This document shows positions 32,788-50,262 of a stretch of DNA of 64,000 bases, piece after piece; position 1 is the first letter of the stretch; each line of letters opens with the position of its first letter. The DNA comes from Argentina anserina (lineage: Eukaryota > Streptophyta > Magnoliopsida > Rosales > Rosaceae): the NCBI RefSeq assembly GCF_933775445.1, contig NC_065874.1, forward strand, positions 684,501 to 748,500. Direction: 5' to 3'. The notes under the pieces are model-generated. The model made no database searches and was not told the origin of the DNA. It saw only the letters and a program-made list of their open reading frames with translations. Both the position numbers and the translations under genes were made by a program.

Positions 32788-34690
32788 ACGACGACGAAGA
32801 AAGAGGAAAGCCGCTTTTCCGCGCTCATCAAAAGCGCAAAGGTAAAGGTAAGTTAGGGTTTCAAAAGCTGGAATTGATGTTGAAGTTTCTATAAATCTTT
32901 CCCGAAAGAAACCCTACTGTGTGCTTAATTTCCACGGTCAAGGTAAAAGAAGGAAGCTGATCCCATTGGGCATCATGTCCGTGTTTTTCTTTGTTGGGTA
33001 TACAATGCGAAAACCTCGGCAACTATAATTTTTCTTAAGGGATAGCTAGGTTGAGTTAAATATTAGCTAGATAGAACAAGAGTTATGGAGACTGAAGCAA
33101 GAGAACGTCACAGGAATTTGAAATTGGGTACACCAAGAAAAAGTAAATGGATTAGGTATACGAAACTATTAATTTGGTGAATTATAATGATCTTGGATCA
33201 CTATAGCCGTACTTGTAGGGGTGGATTTACTTAAATTTCACCTATCACCAAGAAATTTTCCAAGTCTACGTACCATGCAATATTGAATAGATTGTCCTAC
33301 TCTAAGCTTCTCTGAAGTCATTTTAATATTTATACACTAGTTATGACTTATGAGATCTTATAAAGCACATGGATATATCAACAAATATGTCAAAGTCTAT
33401 AAGTCCCGCGATTTTGTTATATAATAGTATTCTATTCAATTTACTCAAACAACGGGAGACCATTATTTGTATATATAATTGTAAATATATGTTGTTGCGA
33501 TATTTTTTTTTACTTAGAACGAGATTGTAATGAAATAAAAACGGTATCATTTTTTTTTCATGTTCCAATTTTACCATTCTTCGGCCTAGTGACGAAAAGC
33601 AAATTGAGTTACAAGTTTAGCACTTCACGATATTTCAACTCTCCATAGGTTCAAATTAATGTAGTTGATCAAAGTTTCACAATATAAACAAAAACGTGGA
33701 CTTTGTTTTGATTGGCAGGCAGCTTCGTCGTATCGATTACGTGATTTTCTACGTTTCCGGGTATTATTTACATACTCGACGAAGAAGTGATAAAAAACGA
33801 ACCTATCTAGCTAACCCATTTAATGTTATCGATGTAGTAATTAGGGAAAGAATAAGATGAAGAATAAATAAACTCTAACCAATTGACATGGTCCCACCGG
33901 TAAACAGTCAAACATAGTTTCACGGCAGACGGGCCCAAAGAAGACTAGGCAACTGCCCCCACCCGGTCATCAGTCGTCTCCAAATCTCCAATGAAAAAAT
34001 GTTGTGATGAATAATAAAATATACACTTTATAAGAAATGAAATCTTGCTGATGAGTTTATAAGGTATGATCCACTTTATTTACGGTTAATCCATTGTAAA
34101 TGTTCCTCATGTGTATTTTGTCATTGTATGAGCAGAATATAAACATATAAATGTGCAACACTCGCATTATCTTTTTAGTGACATAAAAGAAGTTATTCAT
34201 GTGTTTGGCTTAAAAATCACATACCATGTGTGCGTTCCCCGAGCTATTTGTCTCTATTTTTTATTTTTTAATCGATTGTTTCCTCCCGCTTTTCTTATTT
34301 CCTCACGTGGAACTCGCGCACAGTTCGGGGCGGTAGGATTGGATATTTCTTAGAAAGAATGAGTCAAACTCTTTCTCGACGATATGTCGAAACATCGGAA
34401 ACCCTACAGTTGATTCCGGTCCGGGTCGCCCCGCCGTTTTGGCTGTGACAGATGGCAGGGAAACCCTGACGCACCATCTGACGCAACACATCCAAATCCG
34501 CCTTACTATTAGTACTACCTACTACTAGTCGTCTCTCTCTTTAGGGTCTTCTATGTCCCAATCAATAGTCCAGTCCTCCATACCCTTTTTATAGCCGATC
34601 ACATTGCACCGGTAAAAGAGTTCACAGATCATAATAGACTCGCTCCCACGCCCTTTATAATTCTCTCTCTCGCCCTCTCCTTCGATCTTG

Positions 34691-34735
<45 letters not shown>

Positions 34736-34774
34736 CGTGTCTGTACTCCTTAGATTTCTGTTTGATTTGATTTT
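32788..34774 (+). promoter_or_regulatory. Upstream region of the WRKY gene
   Basis: No gene was recognised. The proximal part has a TATAA at 34656-34660 and a (CT)n tract at 34694-34732 in the presumed 5' leader. W-box cores (TTGACT on the minus strand) lie at 33906-33911 and 34362-34367, which would allow self- or cross-regulation by WRKY proteins. A G-box-like CACGTG lies near 34303. Functional use is inference. Confidence 0.45.
34694..34732. repeat. (CT)n microsatellite in the WRKY leader
   Basis: About 19 uninterrupted CT units 43 bp before the WRKY start codon. Confidence 0.9.
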
Positions 34775-37178
34775 ATGGACAAAGGATGGGGTCTAGCCCT
34801 TGATTCCGACTCCCTCGGTTTCTTCCTCAACAAGCCTCCTCCTGCTGCTGCTCCTCCTCCTCCTTCTCTTAACAAGAGAACTACCCTGTTCGGCGGTAGT
34901 GACAGGATGTTTTCCGGTGTTGAATTCCCGGTTAAGACGAGACCGGCCGATGAGAACCGGGCGGCCGAGGTCGACTTCTTCTTCTCTGACAAGAAGAACA
35001 AGAGTGATGATCAAGAGTTGAAATCGAACACCAGCGATAGGGGTGTCAATGTCAAGAAGGAAAACTGGTCTGGTTTGGACAATGTTAACGTAAGCAGCCA
35101 TGAGTTTCAGTTCTGTTGTATTTCATTTTACTTTTCTACAGTTTTGGTGAAATACAGTATTCTTATGGAATGAATTGATTTCGTATCTTATTATAGACTG
35201 GCCTGCACCTTGTTACTGCAAACGCCGGGAGCGATCAGTCGACGGTGGATGATGGGGTGTCATCTGATCCGGTAGATAACAGAAGAGCAAAGAATCATGA
35301 GGTAATTAAATTAAGAACTTAAAAATCAATCATGAAAATACTCAGAATTATTGTTTGCTTTTTTCTACGTTTTTAGAGTAACCGAAGTTGACCCTTGAAT
35401 TATTGATAATCAGCTGGCACAGTTGCAATTTGAGCTAGAGCGTATGAATACTGAGAATCAGAGACTAAAGGAAATGCTTGGTCAAGTGACCAACAACTAC
35501 ACAGCTTTACAGATGCATCTTGTGGCAGTACTGCAGCAACAGCAGCAAAACCAAGCCGCAGCAGATCAAACCTCACATGATCATGATCAGGTAATTGATT
35601 CTACTTCATTTTCACACCTTGATGATACGTACTAACCAAGCTAGCTGTCGATGAGTTTGATTAGACAATATCAATAGCTTGACTTTTATTTTGGTTTGAA
35701 CAGACTGATGGAAAATCTGAAGAGAAGAGACATGAGGTTGGATCATCAACAGCAGTAGTGGCAAGACAGTTTCTGAACTTGGTTCCAAGGGAAGAAACAA
35801 AGACTGATAATGAGGTTTCAAATTCTTCATCGGAAGCCAGAACACGATCAACTTCACCTCAAAACAATGTTAGTACTAATGGCAAGAGGGTTGGTAGGGA
35901 AGAGAGTCCCGAGTCTGAAACACAAGGTTGGGTGCCTAACAAGGTCGCTAAGCCAAATTCCCCACCTAAGCCGATGGATCAGTCCACCGAGGCTACCATG
36001 AGGAAAGCTCGCGTCTCAGTTCGTGCAAGATCAGAAGCACCCATGGTAAGCAAAGTTAATCTATATATTGAACTTTGTAACTTAACAATCGGTGAAAGAT
36101 GATACATACCTTAAGCTAGCTAGGTAAAAGGGAAATGATGTACATACGTTTTTAAAATTATGGTGTCAAATAAATTAGAATGGTATATACTTTGTCAAAT
36201 TTCATTAAATTTATAGCTAATATGATTTAAACTCAATTATTTCAGATCACTGATGGCTGTCAATGGCGAAAATACGGACAAAAGATGGCGAAGGGAAACC
36301 CATGTCCTCGAGCTTATTATCGATGTACCATGGCCGTTGGTTGTCCAGTTCGCAAACAGGTATGTTACTCCCATGGCCGTTGGTTGTCCATGTTAGATCA
36401 ATGTTTTGAAGTGACAAATATATCGAGTTTGAAGTACATAGCTAAATCAGATGTTTGTATTATTGTATAGGTACAACGTTGTGCTGAAGATAGGACTATA
36501 TTGATCACAACTTACGAAGGCAACCACAACCACCCTCTTCCCCCAGCGGCGATGGCCATGGCGTCCACCACCACAGCTGCGGCTAGTATGTTACTTTCCG
36601 GGTCCATGTCAAGTGCAGACGGTATCATGAACCCGAACAATCTGCTAGCTCGTGCCATACTTCCATGCTCATCAAGTGTGGCAACAATCTCAGCCTCAGC
36701 TCCATTTCCTACTGTCACATTAGACCTCACCACCAGTCCACAACCATTACAGTTCCAAAGATCACAACAAGGCCAGTTCCAGATGCCTTTCCCAGGACAG
36801 CCCCAGAACTTCGGTTCATCAGCCTCAAACCCTCAACTGCCCCAAGTTTTTGGACAAGCCCTGTACAACCAGTCTAAATTTTCCGGCCTTCAACTCTCTC
36901 AGGAACTATTAGCCCACCAAGCACAACAGCAGCAGCAGCAGCAGCAACAACAACAACAAAGTCAACCATCCTCATTTGCAGACACAGTGAGTGCTGCCAC
37001 AGCTGCCATCACTGCTGATCCAACCTTCACTGCTGCCTTAGCCGCTGCTATCACCTCCATCATCGGTGGATCCTCTCATCCCAATAATAACAACTCCACA
37101 ACCTCAAATAACAGCAATGGCGGAAACAACAACAACATCAACAACAAGAACAAAATCAACAGCTTCCCAGGAAGCTAA
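34775..37178 (+). CDS. WRKY transcription factor, group IIb (WRKY6/31/42 type)
   Basis: Six exons: 34775-35089, 35197-35301, 35414-35590, 35704-36045, 36246-36359 and 36471-37178, all phase 0, coding for 586 residues. Exon 3 encodes a leucine-zipper-like coiled coil ([20 protein letters not shown]). Exons 5-6 encode one WRKY domain: [20 protein letters not shown], then C-x5-C (CTMAVGC) and HNH zinc ligands ([11 protein letters not shown]). The intron falls after VRKQ and before VQRCAED, the V-type position typical of groups IIa and IIb. N-terminal [13 protein letters not shown] resembles WRKY6. The C-terminal region has a 12-residue glutamine run, the conserved [16 protein letters not shown] helix and an Asn-rich tail. 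It is predicted to be a nuclear factor binding W boxes (TTGACC/T). Relatives act in defence, senescence and phosphate responses; the role here is unknown. Confidence 0.93.
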
Positions 37179-38680
37179 ACTAGAATTAGTGGGGTTTGTT
37201 CGTTTTTTCTTTTTGTTCAAAGTGTCAGTCAGGTGCTTCAGGGGGAGAAGGAGTTAACATGTTGATACCGTTTGTTCTTTCTTGTGGGAGGGAGGTTTAG
37301 CTCGACCACCACAACTCCATTTTTTCTTCCTTCGTTTTGTTTGAATAATTTGATTCAAATTTTTCAGTAAATACACACAGAAAGAGAAGAATTAGCTTAT
37401 ATAACTATGTATTTCACCTATTTACTATTCTACATGAATGATAAGCAGTAGTTTCATTGTGTTCGTATCAACCTTCTTCTTTACTCTCTACGTACACTAA
37501 TTTGTTCAAACTGTAATGGACCTTTGTAATTCACGCCAATCTTGTTGCGCTGAAACCGCCAGGAACCTTGTTCACGGCAAACTGGTTTCCAAGAAACCGC
37601 AGAAGAGAATTAATATTGTAATGATTCGTTGGGTATTCTGATGAATCACCGGTGGCGGTCAACTAATTCGGCCTGTTTGTATTTGACAAGTAAAAAGGGG
37701 TGTGTACTACACGATCAGCTTCAGGCGTGGACCTAACGGAAACCAGAGACTTCCAGGCAACTACGTGTGTATTAATGAAGAACATGAATCTGAGGAAGAA
37801 GTCAAATTCATCCAAATAAAGAAAAATGGCTGCCAGATTTGTTGGGTAGTAAGTTTCGTTGGATATTATTCAATTGCATACGTTGTTGACTTGTGTGCAC
37901 TTAGTTTGACATCACGTTATTAACATTGAATCCCAATCCCAATCCTAATCAATCAATTAGATTCAATCATGTGAGTTTTATTAATGGTTAGAAATTTATA
38001 TAAAAATTTCGTGCTAATCAAACGTGGAGCATTGTGGGCTGTGCACCGTACCTCATCCACCGTACAAAGCATCTTTTACTCCTTGATGACTCTTTCGACG
38101 CCTTTATCTTCAACCCTTCAAAGTTCCTTGCATTTCGTATTCTTGGAGTATAAGTTATACTAAGTTGAGAATAAAAAAAGTATAGTTTCGCTTAAACCGA
38201 TCTTAGCTCATAAATATACTACAGATTGAATAAGATAAGGTTCAAGTCTAATGTCAACCTTCAGATTGTCCTGGCTGGTGTGAGTTTCTTGTGTTAGATG
38301 GAGTACGTTTGTGAGCAAGAAGATGAGTCAACTCGTATTAGCTAGTTTGATGCATTTTCAATAACTTGCAGTCTTGTACGTTTGCATTCTAGAATCTTAT
38401 AATTCAGCATCGTAGACTTGGATATGACATGAAAATGATACATTTTGACAAATAGTATACATATATGGAAATGACATGCCAACGTGCTAGCTCCTCCATA
38501 TTAATAGTGGAAGGTTAATTTAGATATTGACAATGCATGTAAGCTTCAGAAGACAAATTGCGGAAGAATCAGCCCAATTTCCCAATATCTCATCACCAAA
38601 TTCTCATTCAGTCGTCATTATGAAACCAGATAATTCTCATTAGGCTGGACATGATAGTTTGAAGCCTATGGCAATAAGAC
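37179..38680. other. 3' flank of the WRKY gene and spacer
   Basis: No further gene seen. It ends at the 8-bp target duplication of a hAT-type element (38673-38680). Confidence 0.4.
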
Positions 38681-39104
38681 CATGAGCGTATTTAGTCAGT
38701 AGGCTCTCTGGGCTTAAGTCCAGACGAGATTTTTTACTTATTTAATCTACATATAAGGTTTATTTCGCATAAACTATTTTGGCTGAGTTGGTTAAGTATT
38801 GGGTTATGTAGGTGTGGAGTCCTCGGTTCGAATCCAGCAAAGCCACATTTATTCTTCTTTTTAAAATTTCTTCCTGGTTTTGAATTCTCATAATATTTTC
38901 AATAGATATTTTTAACTTACCTTCTTATTTTATTTCCATTGTTTTTCTCCATTTAAGAAAAATAGCTTTAATGAGGATAAGAATTGTAAGTTAATCAATA
39001 TATGATCAAAGTATCATTTGATTTTAAAGCAAAATCGACTAAAAAAATATTGCATTAGTAGTGTTGTTAGCCTAAACCAAACTCTAATTCTAGATCCGTC
39101 CCTG
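38681..39104. mobile_element. Small hAT-type element carrying a tRNA-like core (424 bp)
   Basis: A perfect 8-bp target duplication AATAAGAC flanks it at 38673-38680 and 39105-39112. Ends are imperfect inverted repeats: CATGAGCGTATTTAG at the left against CAGGGACGGATCTAG read from the right (10 of 15 match). The right end is the hAT-like terminus also seen in the 11988-12546 element. There is no transposase. Its centre holds the tRNA-like segment 38781-38845. Confidence 0.8.
38781..38845 (+). other. tRNA-like (SINE or pseudo-tRNA) segment inside the hAT element
   Basis: GGCTGAGTTGGTTAAG resembles an RNA polymerase III A box and GGTTCGAATCC a B box, about 45 bp apart. The outer ends GGCT and AGCC can pair, but the T and anticodon stems do not fold properly, so this is not a functional tRNA. 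Confidence 0.55.
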
Positions 39105-39471
39105 AATAAGACAGATAGTAGTTTTCGATGAAACCAAGTAATTACTCGTTTGAAAATCATGTTACAAAATAGCTAGCCTGCCCCACTGTTTAGCTTCCCT
39201 ATTTCGATTTAGCATTAAAACTCATCTAAGCTTAACGCAAAACTGAAATCCTTTTGAACTTCAAAGATTAGAACCTTATACATCTGCCTCCCATGCCTCG
39301 CTAGAGATTGCGTTGTAACTTGTAAATGTACCATCCATATTTCATAGTTCCTTTGTTGCAACTTACAAGGAGAAAAGTTCACCTGCTTCATGTAATTAAG
39401 CAACCTTCCATTTCGCGCTTCATTTTTCCAGTTTGGGCTAATGATTATGAAGCCCATAACATAACATTTCG

Positions 39472-40030
39472 TAGGATTGGGCAAAAAACCGAATTTGCTT
39501 GAAAACCGATTTGATCCATCCAAATTTTGTTAATCGGATAACCGATATGAAATATTTGGGTTGAAAAAAAAAACGATCCAATCCGGTTAAAATCGGATTG
39601 GATATGGATATGTCTTTAAAATTATATGGAACAAATCGATCCAACCCGAATAATTAAACTTAATTACACATATATTGTTTTTAATATACATGACACTTCA
39701 TTATTAATTGATGAATGAAAGTTTGAACTTAAGGTTATGATAATAGATTTCATAATATGGTGACAAACTTATTCATTAGTTTTATGTATGAATATGTAAG
39801 CTTATAGTGCTTAGATAATTGAATTACTTGATACATTTTAAAATATGAGTTTATAAATAAAAGACTTTTAATATTTGAGTTTTAACCGAAACCGATTCAA
39901 AAAAATCGAATTAATTAAACATCTAAGCCAAAGTCTTTTTAATATTCAAATACAAAATAAATAACCGATTAATTTAGATTGAATATAAATTTTCTGCAAA
40001 TCTGAACCGAAATTCGGATGCCCGGTCCTA
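39472..40030. mobile_element. Small TIR transposon, probably hAT-like (559 bp)
   Basis: Left end TAGGATTGGGCAAAAAACCG; right end read in reverse TAGGACCGGGCATCCGAATT. Both carry the TAGG..GGGCA..CCGAA pattern common to many plant hAT-like MITEs, and the interior is rich in AACCGAT-type motifs. The possible 8-bp target sites (ACATTTCG and ACCTTTTA) match poorly, so age or misplacement of the ends is possible. No coding sequence. Confidence 0.6.
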
Positions 40031-44000
<3,970 letters not shown>

Positions 44001-44679
44001 AGAGATACCTTGGGACCCTTGTAATAGCTGTGATGTTTATGTTCATGGTTAATTACTTGCTATGTCCTTGCAAATATACCTGCGTAATGGAGCAAGTGGT
44101 TAAAACTTGGAAGTTGAGGTGGTGTATGCTGTAAACAAACTGTTGGAAACCTTTTATCCAATGTTATGCTTCAGACTTCAGAGTTTAGTGCTTTTCTTGT
44201 GCTTTTTTTGTTAATCTATGTTGTCTTCGATTCTGCCCAACTTCGATTCTTTTAATTAAAACATTACTCCAGTTTTGTAGAAGCGATACAACAGGATTCC
44301 TAATCAAGTTGTGTCCCCGGTAAACAGAAAATCGAAATTACATTTGGGAGATATGAATGAACTATTACCACAGATGTAAGCGAACTATCAGTTGTGCTAT
44401 ATTAAGATGAAAAAAAGATACTCCCACTATCATCACAAAAAAAATACCTCCTGGAATTGAAAATGTAATCGCTTGAGCTGTAAATTCGGTTTCATTTCGT
44501 TTTGGAGTGCTCCTCTAAGGTCCTATATGATCGATCATCAAACATTAATCTTTTCCAGTCAGATTATTCTCACAGCTTTCCTTATGTCTGTCGCTAGCTA
44601 CGTAACGCTTCACTGTTAACATAAAGGAATATATGATTATTTGAAACGAGAGCGCACTCCGGCCACCTCTAGTTTATAA
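44001..44679. other. 3' flank of the aspartic proteinase gene
   Basis: Contains the likely 3' untranslated region and spacer up to the left inverted repeat of a Mutator-like element. Nothing else recognised. Confidence 0.5.
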
Positions 44680-47600
44680 TAAGAGTTAATTTCAATTTAC
44701 TTTCCTGAAAATCACCCTTAAATTTTAGATTTAATCAAATTACCCTCTTATACTTGAAAATGACATCAGATTACGCACAGTTTGAATTTTTCTGATAATC
44801 TGACGTCACCACAGCAATCAAAACCGAAAATGGGGCCCACACACCAACTCTTATCCTTTAAAAAAAGGGCATAAAAGACATTTTTAATATTTTAACTCTA
44901 AGAGAATATTTTTACCTCATTACATTCACACCCCCCTTCTCTCATTTGTTTTGGCATTCACCTCATCACATAAAAAATTATCTTTGATTAAGCTGAAAAA
45001 CTAAGAACTAATTCTAGCATTAATACGTTAATGACACTTAAAAATCAACCAAAATACGAAAATTTCCACAAATTGTGGAAAATATCCATAATAGCTTGTT
45101 TATACCTATTAAAATTAGCAGCCAAATAGATGTATATTAAAGTTTTTACATCCACATAAACAAAAAAGTAGTATCAGCTTTAAAAGATTAGGCCTAATCA
45201 TCTTATCATTTATGCAAAAGATTAGACCTAGCAACCATGGCACACATCTCATGGTTGCACAAAAGAAGCACCTATGAAGCTCTAATTCATAACCTTGGCT
45301 GCTGACCTCACTGAAGACCCACAATGCTCTATTTTCCACCATTTCTTGCATTATTCTGAATCCTAACAGAAGACCTTGAAGGAGATTGTGATGCTTGTGG
45401 TGCTTTACCCTTGCTTGAAGTAGCATGAATAGTTCTTACACCAATTTTTGAGGGTCTTCCTCTTGGAGCAGGTGCACTTCCAGCCCTTGATGCAGCCTTT
45501 TTTCATCCCTCTTTTTCTGCAAGCATGATTTCATACACATTGAATGCAATAAAATCATAATTTAGCAACTCTCACAATGATTTCTCCCACTCACAATTTA
45601 CATCCAATGCAATTAAACATCACCAAATATAACAAACAGAGGCAACTCTCACAATCATTTCTTCAAAATCAAATGTAACATAACAACTGTATTCTCAATC
45701 CAAAAAAAAAACATAACATCACATAACTGCATTACCTTTTGCTGCCTCGGCTTTCATTTCTAACTTGGCTCTGAGTTCATTATTTGTTTTTAGGGGATTT
45801 TCTACACCCTTTTCTTGGGAAAAGTAATCAATCTCTCAAACATAGCAAGCTGAATTGAAAAAAAGAGAGAGTAAAAAAGCATGAATTTATGTACCTGAGC
45901 AGATGATCCCTCCCCATTATTCAGCTTTCGCTTCTTCAGAGCCTTAGCAGCTGACGCCTTAGGTAGTAGATGCATATGATATGTTTTGATGTTGTGCCCC
46001 AATTGATGGCACCTACTACACTTCAAAGATCTCTGTCGTTTTCCAAGCTTAGGACCATCATTATCTTTCTTGGAAGCATCTTATATCCTCTTGGTCTTTG
46101 GCCTACTAGGTTGCATGTTGTACTGTGGTGGTAGGATTGGAGGTTGATCACTTGGATTCCACAAGTCCATCCTGTTGACAGACTGGATTGTGTTAGAGTA
46201 GATGACCATGTAGGTCTGAGTCATGTAACAAGCATCCACGTAATCTTCTGACTTTTGTCTCATAAAAATGATGGTATATATGGCATGTTTACAAGGGATC
46301 CTAGTTAGATCTCATCTCCTGCATGTACACTCCCTTGCAGGCAAATTCACCACATATTTGCCACCATTGAGGCTTATTATCTCAATGTGCATACCCCCAA
46401 TAGCTTGAGGGGTGTAATTTGATCCATCTTTTACTTTATTTTTCTCTAGGATCATTCTCGGATTGGAGCAGATTAGATCTTTCACCTTGCTCATCTTCTT
46501 ATTCCTTACATTAACTTTTTCATCATCGTTACCCTAATTTCTTCGAAGCATGAAATTACTGGTTTAGATCTAGCAGGTAGGATATCAGCGTTAAAAGTCT
46601 CACACAGATTATTAAGCAACATATCACACTTCAAAATAGTTTTAAAGTGTGCTCAACACCAGTTGGATTTCTATCTGGATCTGCAATGTGTAACGAGATT
46701 ATAGTAGCTATATAGAACTAACAAAACATGAAATCAATTTGATAGCACAAACTTATAAAACAAGCATGAGATGGATACTAAATTTTTAGGATGAAAAAAT
46801 GCATACGTTGTAGCCACTCATACGCTTTCGGGTCTTGTTGGTTCATCATGACAATCTCTTTGTTGTAATAAGCCATGGTTGTCGACTTAGCAATTGCCCA
46901 TAGTTGGTCTTTCTTATCTTTCCCATGGCAATGATTGTTGAAATTGGTTGCCTAACACAAAACCTATGATCTGCTAGTGGTAACACATCTTCAACCGCAC
47001 ACTACAACCCCTTTTGTTTATCTAAGATGAAGGTGAAGTCATTTCCATCTCCTCGGATATCTAAATCATTGGCCAAAAGTCTTATGAACCAAACCCATGA
47101 ATCCTTATTCTCCAGCTCTACTTGAGCATAAGCAACAACCCAAGTCTAGTTATTAGCATCAAGACCAATTGTTGATAGGAACTGACCACCGTATGGACTC
47201 TTGAGATGACACCCATCTAATCCCAAAATAGGTTTGCAACCGTCCTTGAATCCTTGCTTAAGTGCTCCTAAGCATATGTACATCCTCTTGAAGACGGGTA
47301 ATTGTTGTGTATTGTTGAAGTCACACTTGATATCCACAGTCGTATGTGGATCAACCCTTTACAACTCCATAGCATAATCTTGCAACCTTGCATATTGTTC
47401 CTGTATACTTCTCTCAATCATATCAAGAGCATCCCTCTTAGTCCTATAGGCTTCCTAGCATGAAACTGGTGTTCTTAATTCATAAGACATAAGAGTTTCA
47501 AAAGCATCTGACACAAGGAAACAGAAAATAGAAAACCTGATAAGTATTTGAAAATGAAGTGAAGGAGAATATGAAGGAGAATTTATGGAGAATTAATACT

Positions 47601-47847
47601 TGTTGTCATTCCAGGGTTAAGTCTAATATGGTGCGAGAATCTTTCAATTAGATATGGTGTTCTCATCATCTTGTTCTCCCCAACCCTATAACAACTACGA
47701 TCTCCAACGTACTTTCTAATCTGCATCGTGCACTCATGTTGCATCTGACTAACAGTTAATTCGAAATCACAATCATTAGCACCACAAATAGCCTTAATTC
47801 TATCACCATCACTCTTGTAAAATAGGACCTCCTAACCATCTTGAATT

Positions 47848-47883
<36 letters not shown>

Positions 47884-49933
47884 GCAGCTCTTAGTATTAT
47901 TTCTGTTGCAAACTTCATCCATTTGCAAAACAGGGGTTTTTCATATCGGTCTTTGGATTAAACTTTGGATCATTATCACCATCAACATCAGAATTAGAGT
48001 GTATCTCATAGCTTATCTCCTCCCCATCCGAGTCAATAGCCTGAAACATTGGTTCCTCATCTTCAAACTTCGGCCCTACATCATGGTTACTCTCATTGCT
48101 TGTAACCCCTTCATTGACATGCAACACATCATAATCTACATACCCGTCTTTTTCTGTTAGCCAATCAAATAGAAAACCATCATCTACTCCATACCTTATA
48201 TACTCATCATCATCTTTAGCAGGGTTGTAGTCAGCATCATCCAATTCTGAATTATCATCATCATATATTGAGTCATCCTTTTCAAAGTTACCATCCAAAT
48301 TACTTTATGTAACCATGTTAATTTTCTTCTTACCCTTATCAAATTGATGAACTATGAGGGCCTTACTCTGTTTACTCGAAATATCTTGCCTTAGCAAACC
48401 AGGGAGCTCTCCAGTCCTCACAGTTGTTTTTGGCTGCCTTGGGGAGTCAGAGAGCTCCTCTATGACAACTCCACTACTACCAAAACCATTGGCTTCATCC
48501 AAAATGCTGAAATCGTCATCTTCTCTATGGTCTAGGTATAAATTGATCAACTTTACTCTTGGCACACAACAACACATTTTCAACCAATTGTTGTCCTTAT
48601 TCAGCAAGGTAACATGATTATCCTCAATCCTATATAGTAGTAATCAATCTTTGTCCCATAATAAGAAGGATTCAAAGTCATCACCATCACATCCAATTCC
48701 ATTAAGTTCAGCTTCTCCTTGTTCACACTATCAAAGTATCCAATGCTTCCACCCACATCTTTCTTCCCTACGTGATCATAATATCCACCATGATATACTT
48801 TCAAAGTGAATTGCCCTGGATAAACTGCAATCATGCACACTTCTAGTTAAGATAATAAGATGACTTGTAATTAAATGTTAAATAACCAACTACTATATGT
48901 ATGGTTTAGTAGCAGATCGTGGTATTCAATAATCAATATTATCTTTGCATAGGGATTCTTCATGGGGTTTTCGAGAGAGACAAAATATAGTCCATATTAC
49001 TAGTGGTTGAAATTGTTTAATTAGTAAAACTATTTTGTTTTTTTGGCGCTCAATTAGTACATCTTTGTGCAGATTAAGTAACGCCATATGGACTTGAAAT
49101 TTGAGGTGGGAAGGTGTACGAATTCAAACTTGGTTATGCATCGGCGACTTTGAAAATATTTCTATTTTCTAATTATCTTCTTTGGAGGAGTTCTCTCAGT
49201 TGGGTAATTTATTTAATCATAAATCAATTTGATCATCAACAACATTTACTACTTCGATAAACAAGTCAAACTAGTTATTACTTTCAAAACATTTATTGAC
49301 AAAATGGACTTGAAAATTCTAAGAAGACTTGTAAGGCTAAGATCTTTCATTAGAAGACATCTCATATATAAAAGCCAAATAAACCATCTTGGCATTTAAT
49401 TGAGTATAAAATTTATAGAAGACATAGACCTCTCATACATAAACTGATGTTGCTTTCATCTTTTTCAGTCTAACTGAGCAAACTGAACTACTCAAGAAAA
49501 CTTTAAATTTATCTAATTCATTGCAAAATGGTGTAAATGAACCCAGTAGAAGAAACCAAACAAAAACAATAAAATACAGAAACCAAAGAGTAAACTGTAT
49601 AATACGAAACCTTAATTCTCACAACTCCAAATTCAAAGTTCCCAACATCTAATCTAATAATAGACAAAAAAAAACTAAAAACTAAAAACCTGAAATTTTC
49701 CCCATATCATTAACCAACAACAACTAAATCGAAACCCTAACTCACCATAATTTTGGACTTCCTCTGATTTTTTACTTCCATTTGGCAACTGGAATACCCA
49801 ATTGTCATCCCACGCCATTTCGTGTTGATCTCTAAACCCTAAATTGCCCAGAAATCTGGGTTTCAGGTCGATAGAGAATTCTGCATGAGAGAATAAGATT
49901 TCGCGTCAGAGAGAGAGAGAGAGAGAGAAGGGA

Positions 49934-49964
<31 letters not shown>

Positions 49965-50262
49965 ACTTTCATTGTTACAAATCAGAGTGGGAGAGTGAGA
50001 GTGAGAGTGGATTTTGGGTAGATCTGTAAGAGACTAAGAGATAGTTTCGTTTTATCCTCAATTTTTTTCGTGAGGGTACTTAAGTCATTTAAGCAAACTT
50101 TGGTTTTAATTGCTACAGGTGACGTCAAATTAAGAGGAAAATTCAAATTTTGTCTTTATCTGATGTCGTTTAGAAATACAGTGGTAATCTCATTAAATCA
50201 AAATTTAAGGAGTAGTCTGATTTTCACCCAAAATTTCAGGGGTAAACTGAAAAAAACTCTTA
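44680..50262 (-). mobile_element. Mutator-like element (MULE) with long terminal inverted repeats
   Basis: Left repeat 44680-44825 and right repeat 50102-50262 are diverged inverted copies of about 150 bp. Both start TAAGAGTT and share, in order, GATTTAAT, GACATCAGAT, TTTGAATTTT and TGACGTCACC, ending near AAAACC. Between them, the minus strand carries a decayed MuDR-type transposase. No matching 9-bp target duplication was found at the presumed ends, in line with age. (CT)n and (GA)n microsatellites lie inside at 47849-47880 and 49909-49965. Confidence 0.85.
45315..48840 (-). pseudogene. MuDR-type transposase, multiply broken
   Basis: Starting at the ATG near 48840, pieces appear in the expected order on the minus strand. 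The N-terminal domain has GQFTLKVYHGGYY and LNLMELDVMV. An acidic linker is rich in DDD/DYN (47915-48298). The DDE catalytic core holds PILGLDGCHLKSPYGG and FILDKQKGL (47020-47300). The SWIM zinc finger region has YVVNLPARECTC (about 46330-46370), and a zinc knuckle KCSRCHQLGHN has lost its last Cys (about 46000). A proline-rich tail follows. In-frame stops include TAG after DANN (47146-47148) and TGA where the SWIM region should have Trp (46312-46314), plus frame changes between pieces. This is not a working transposase. Confidence 0.85.
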
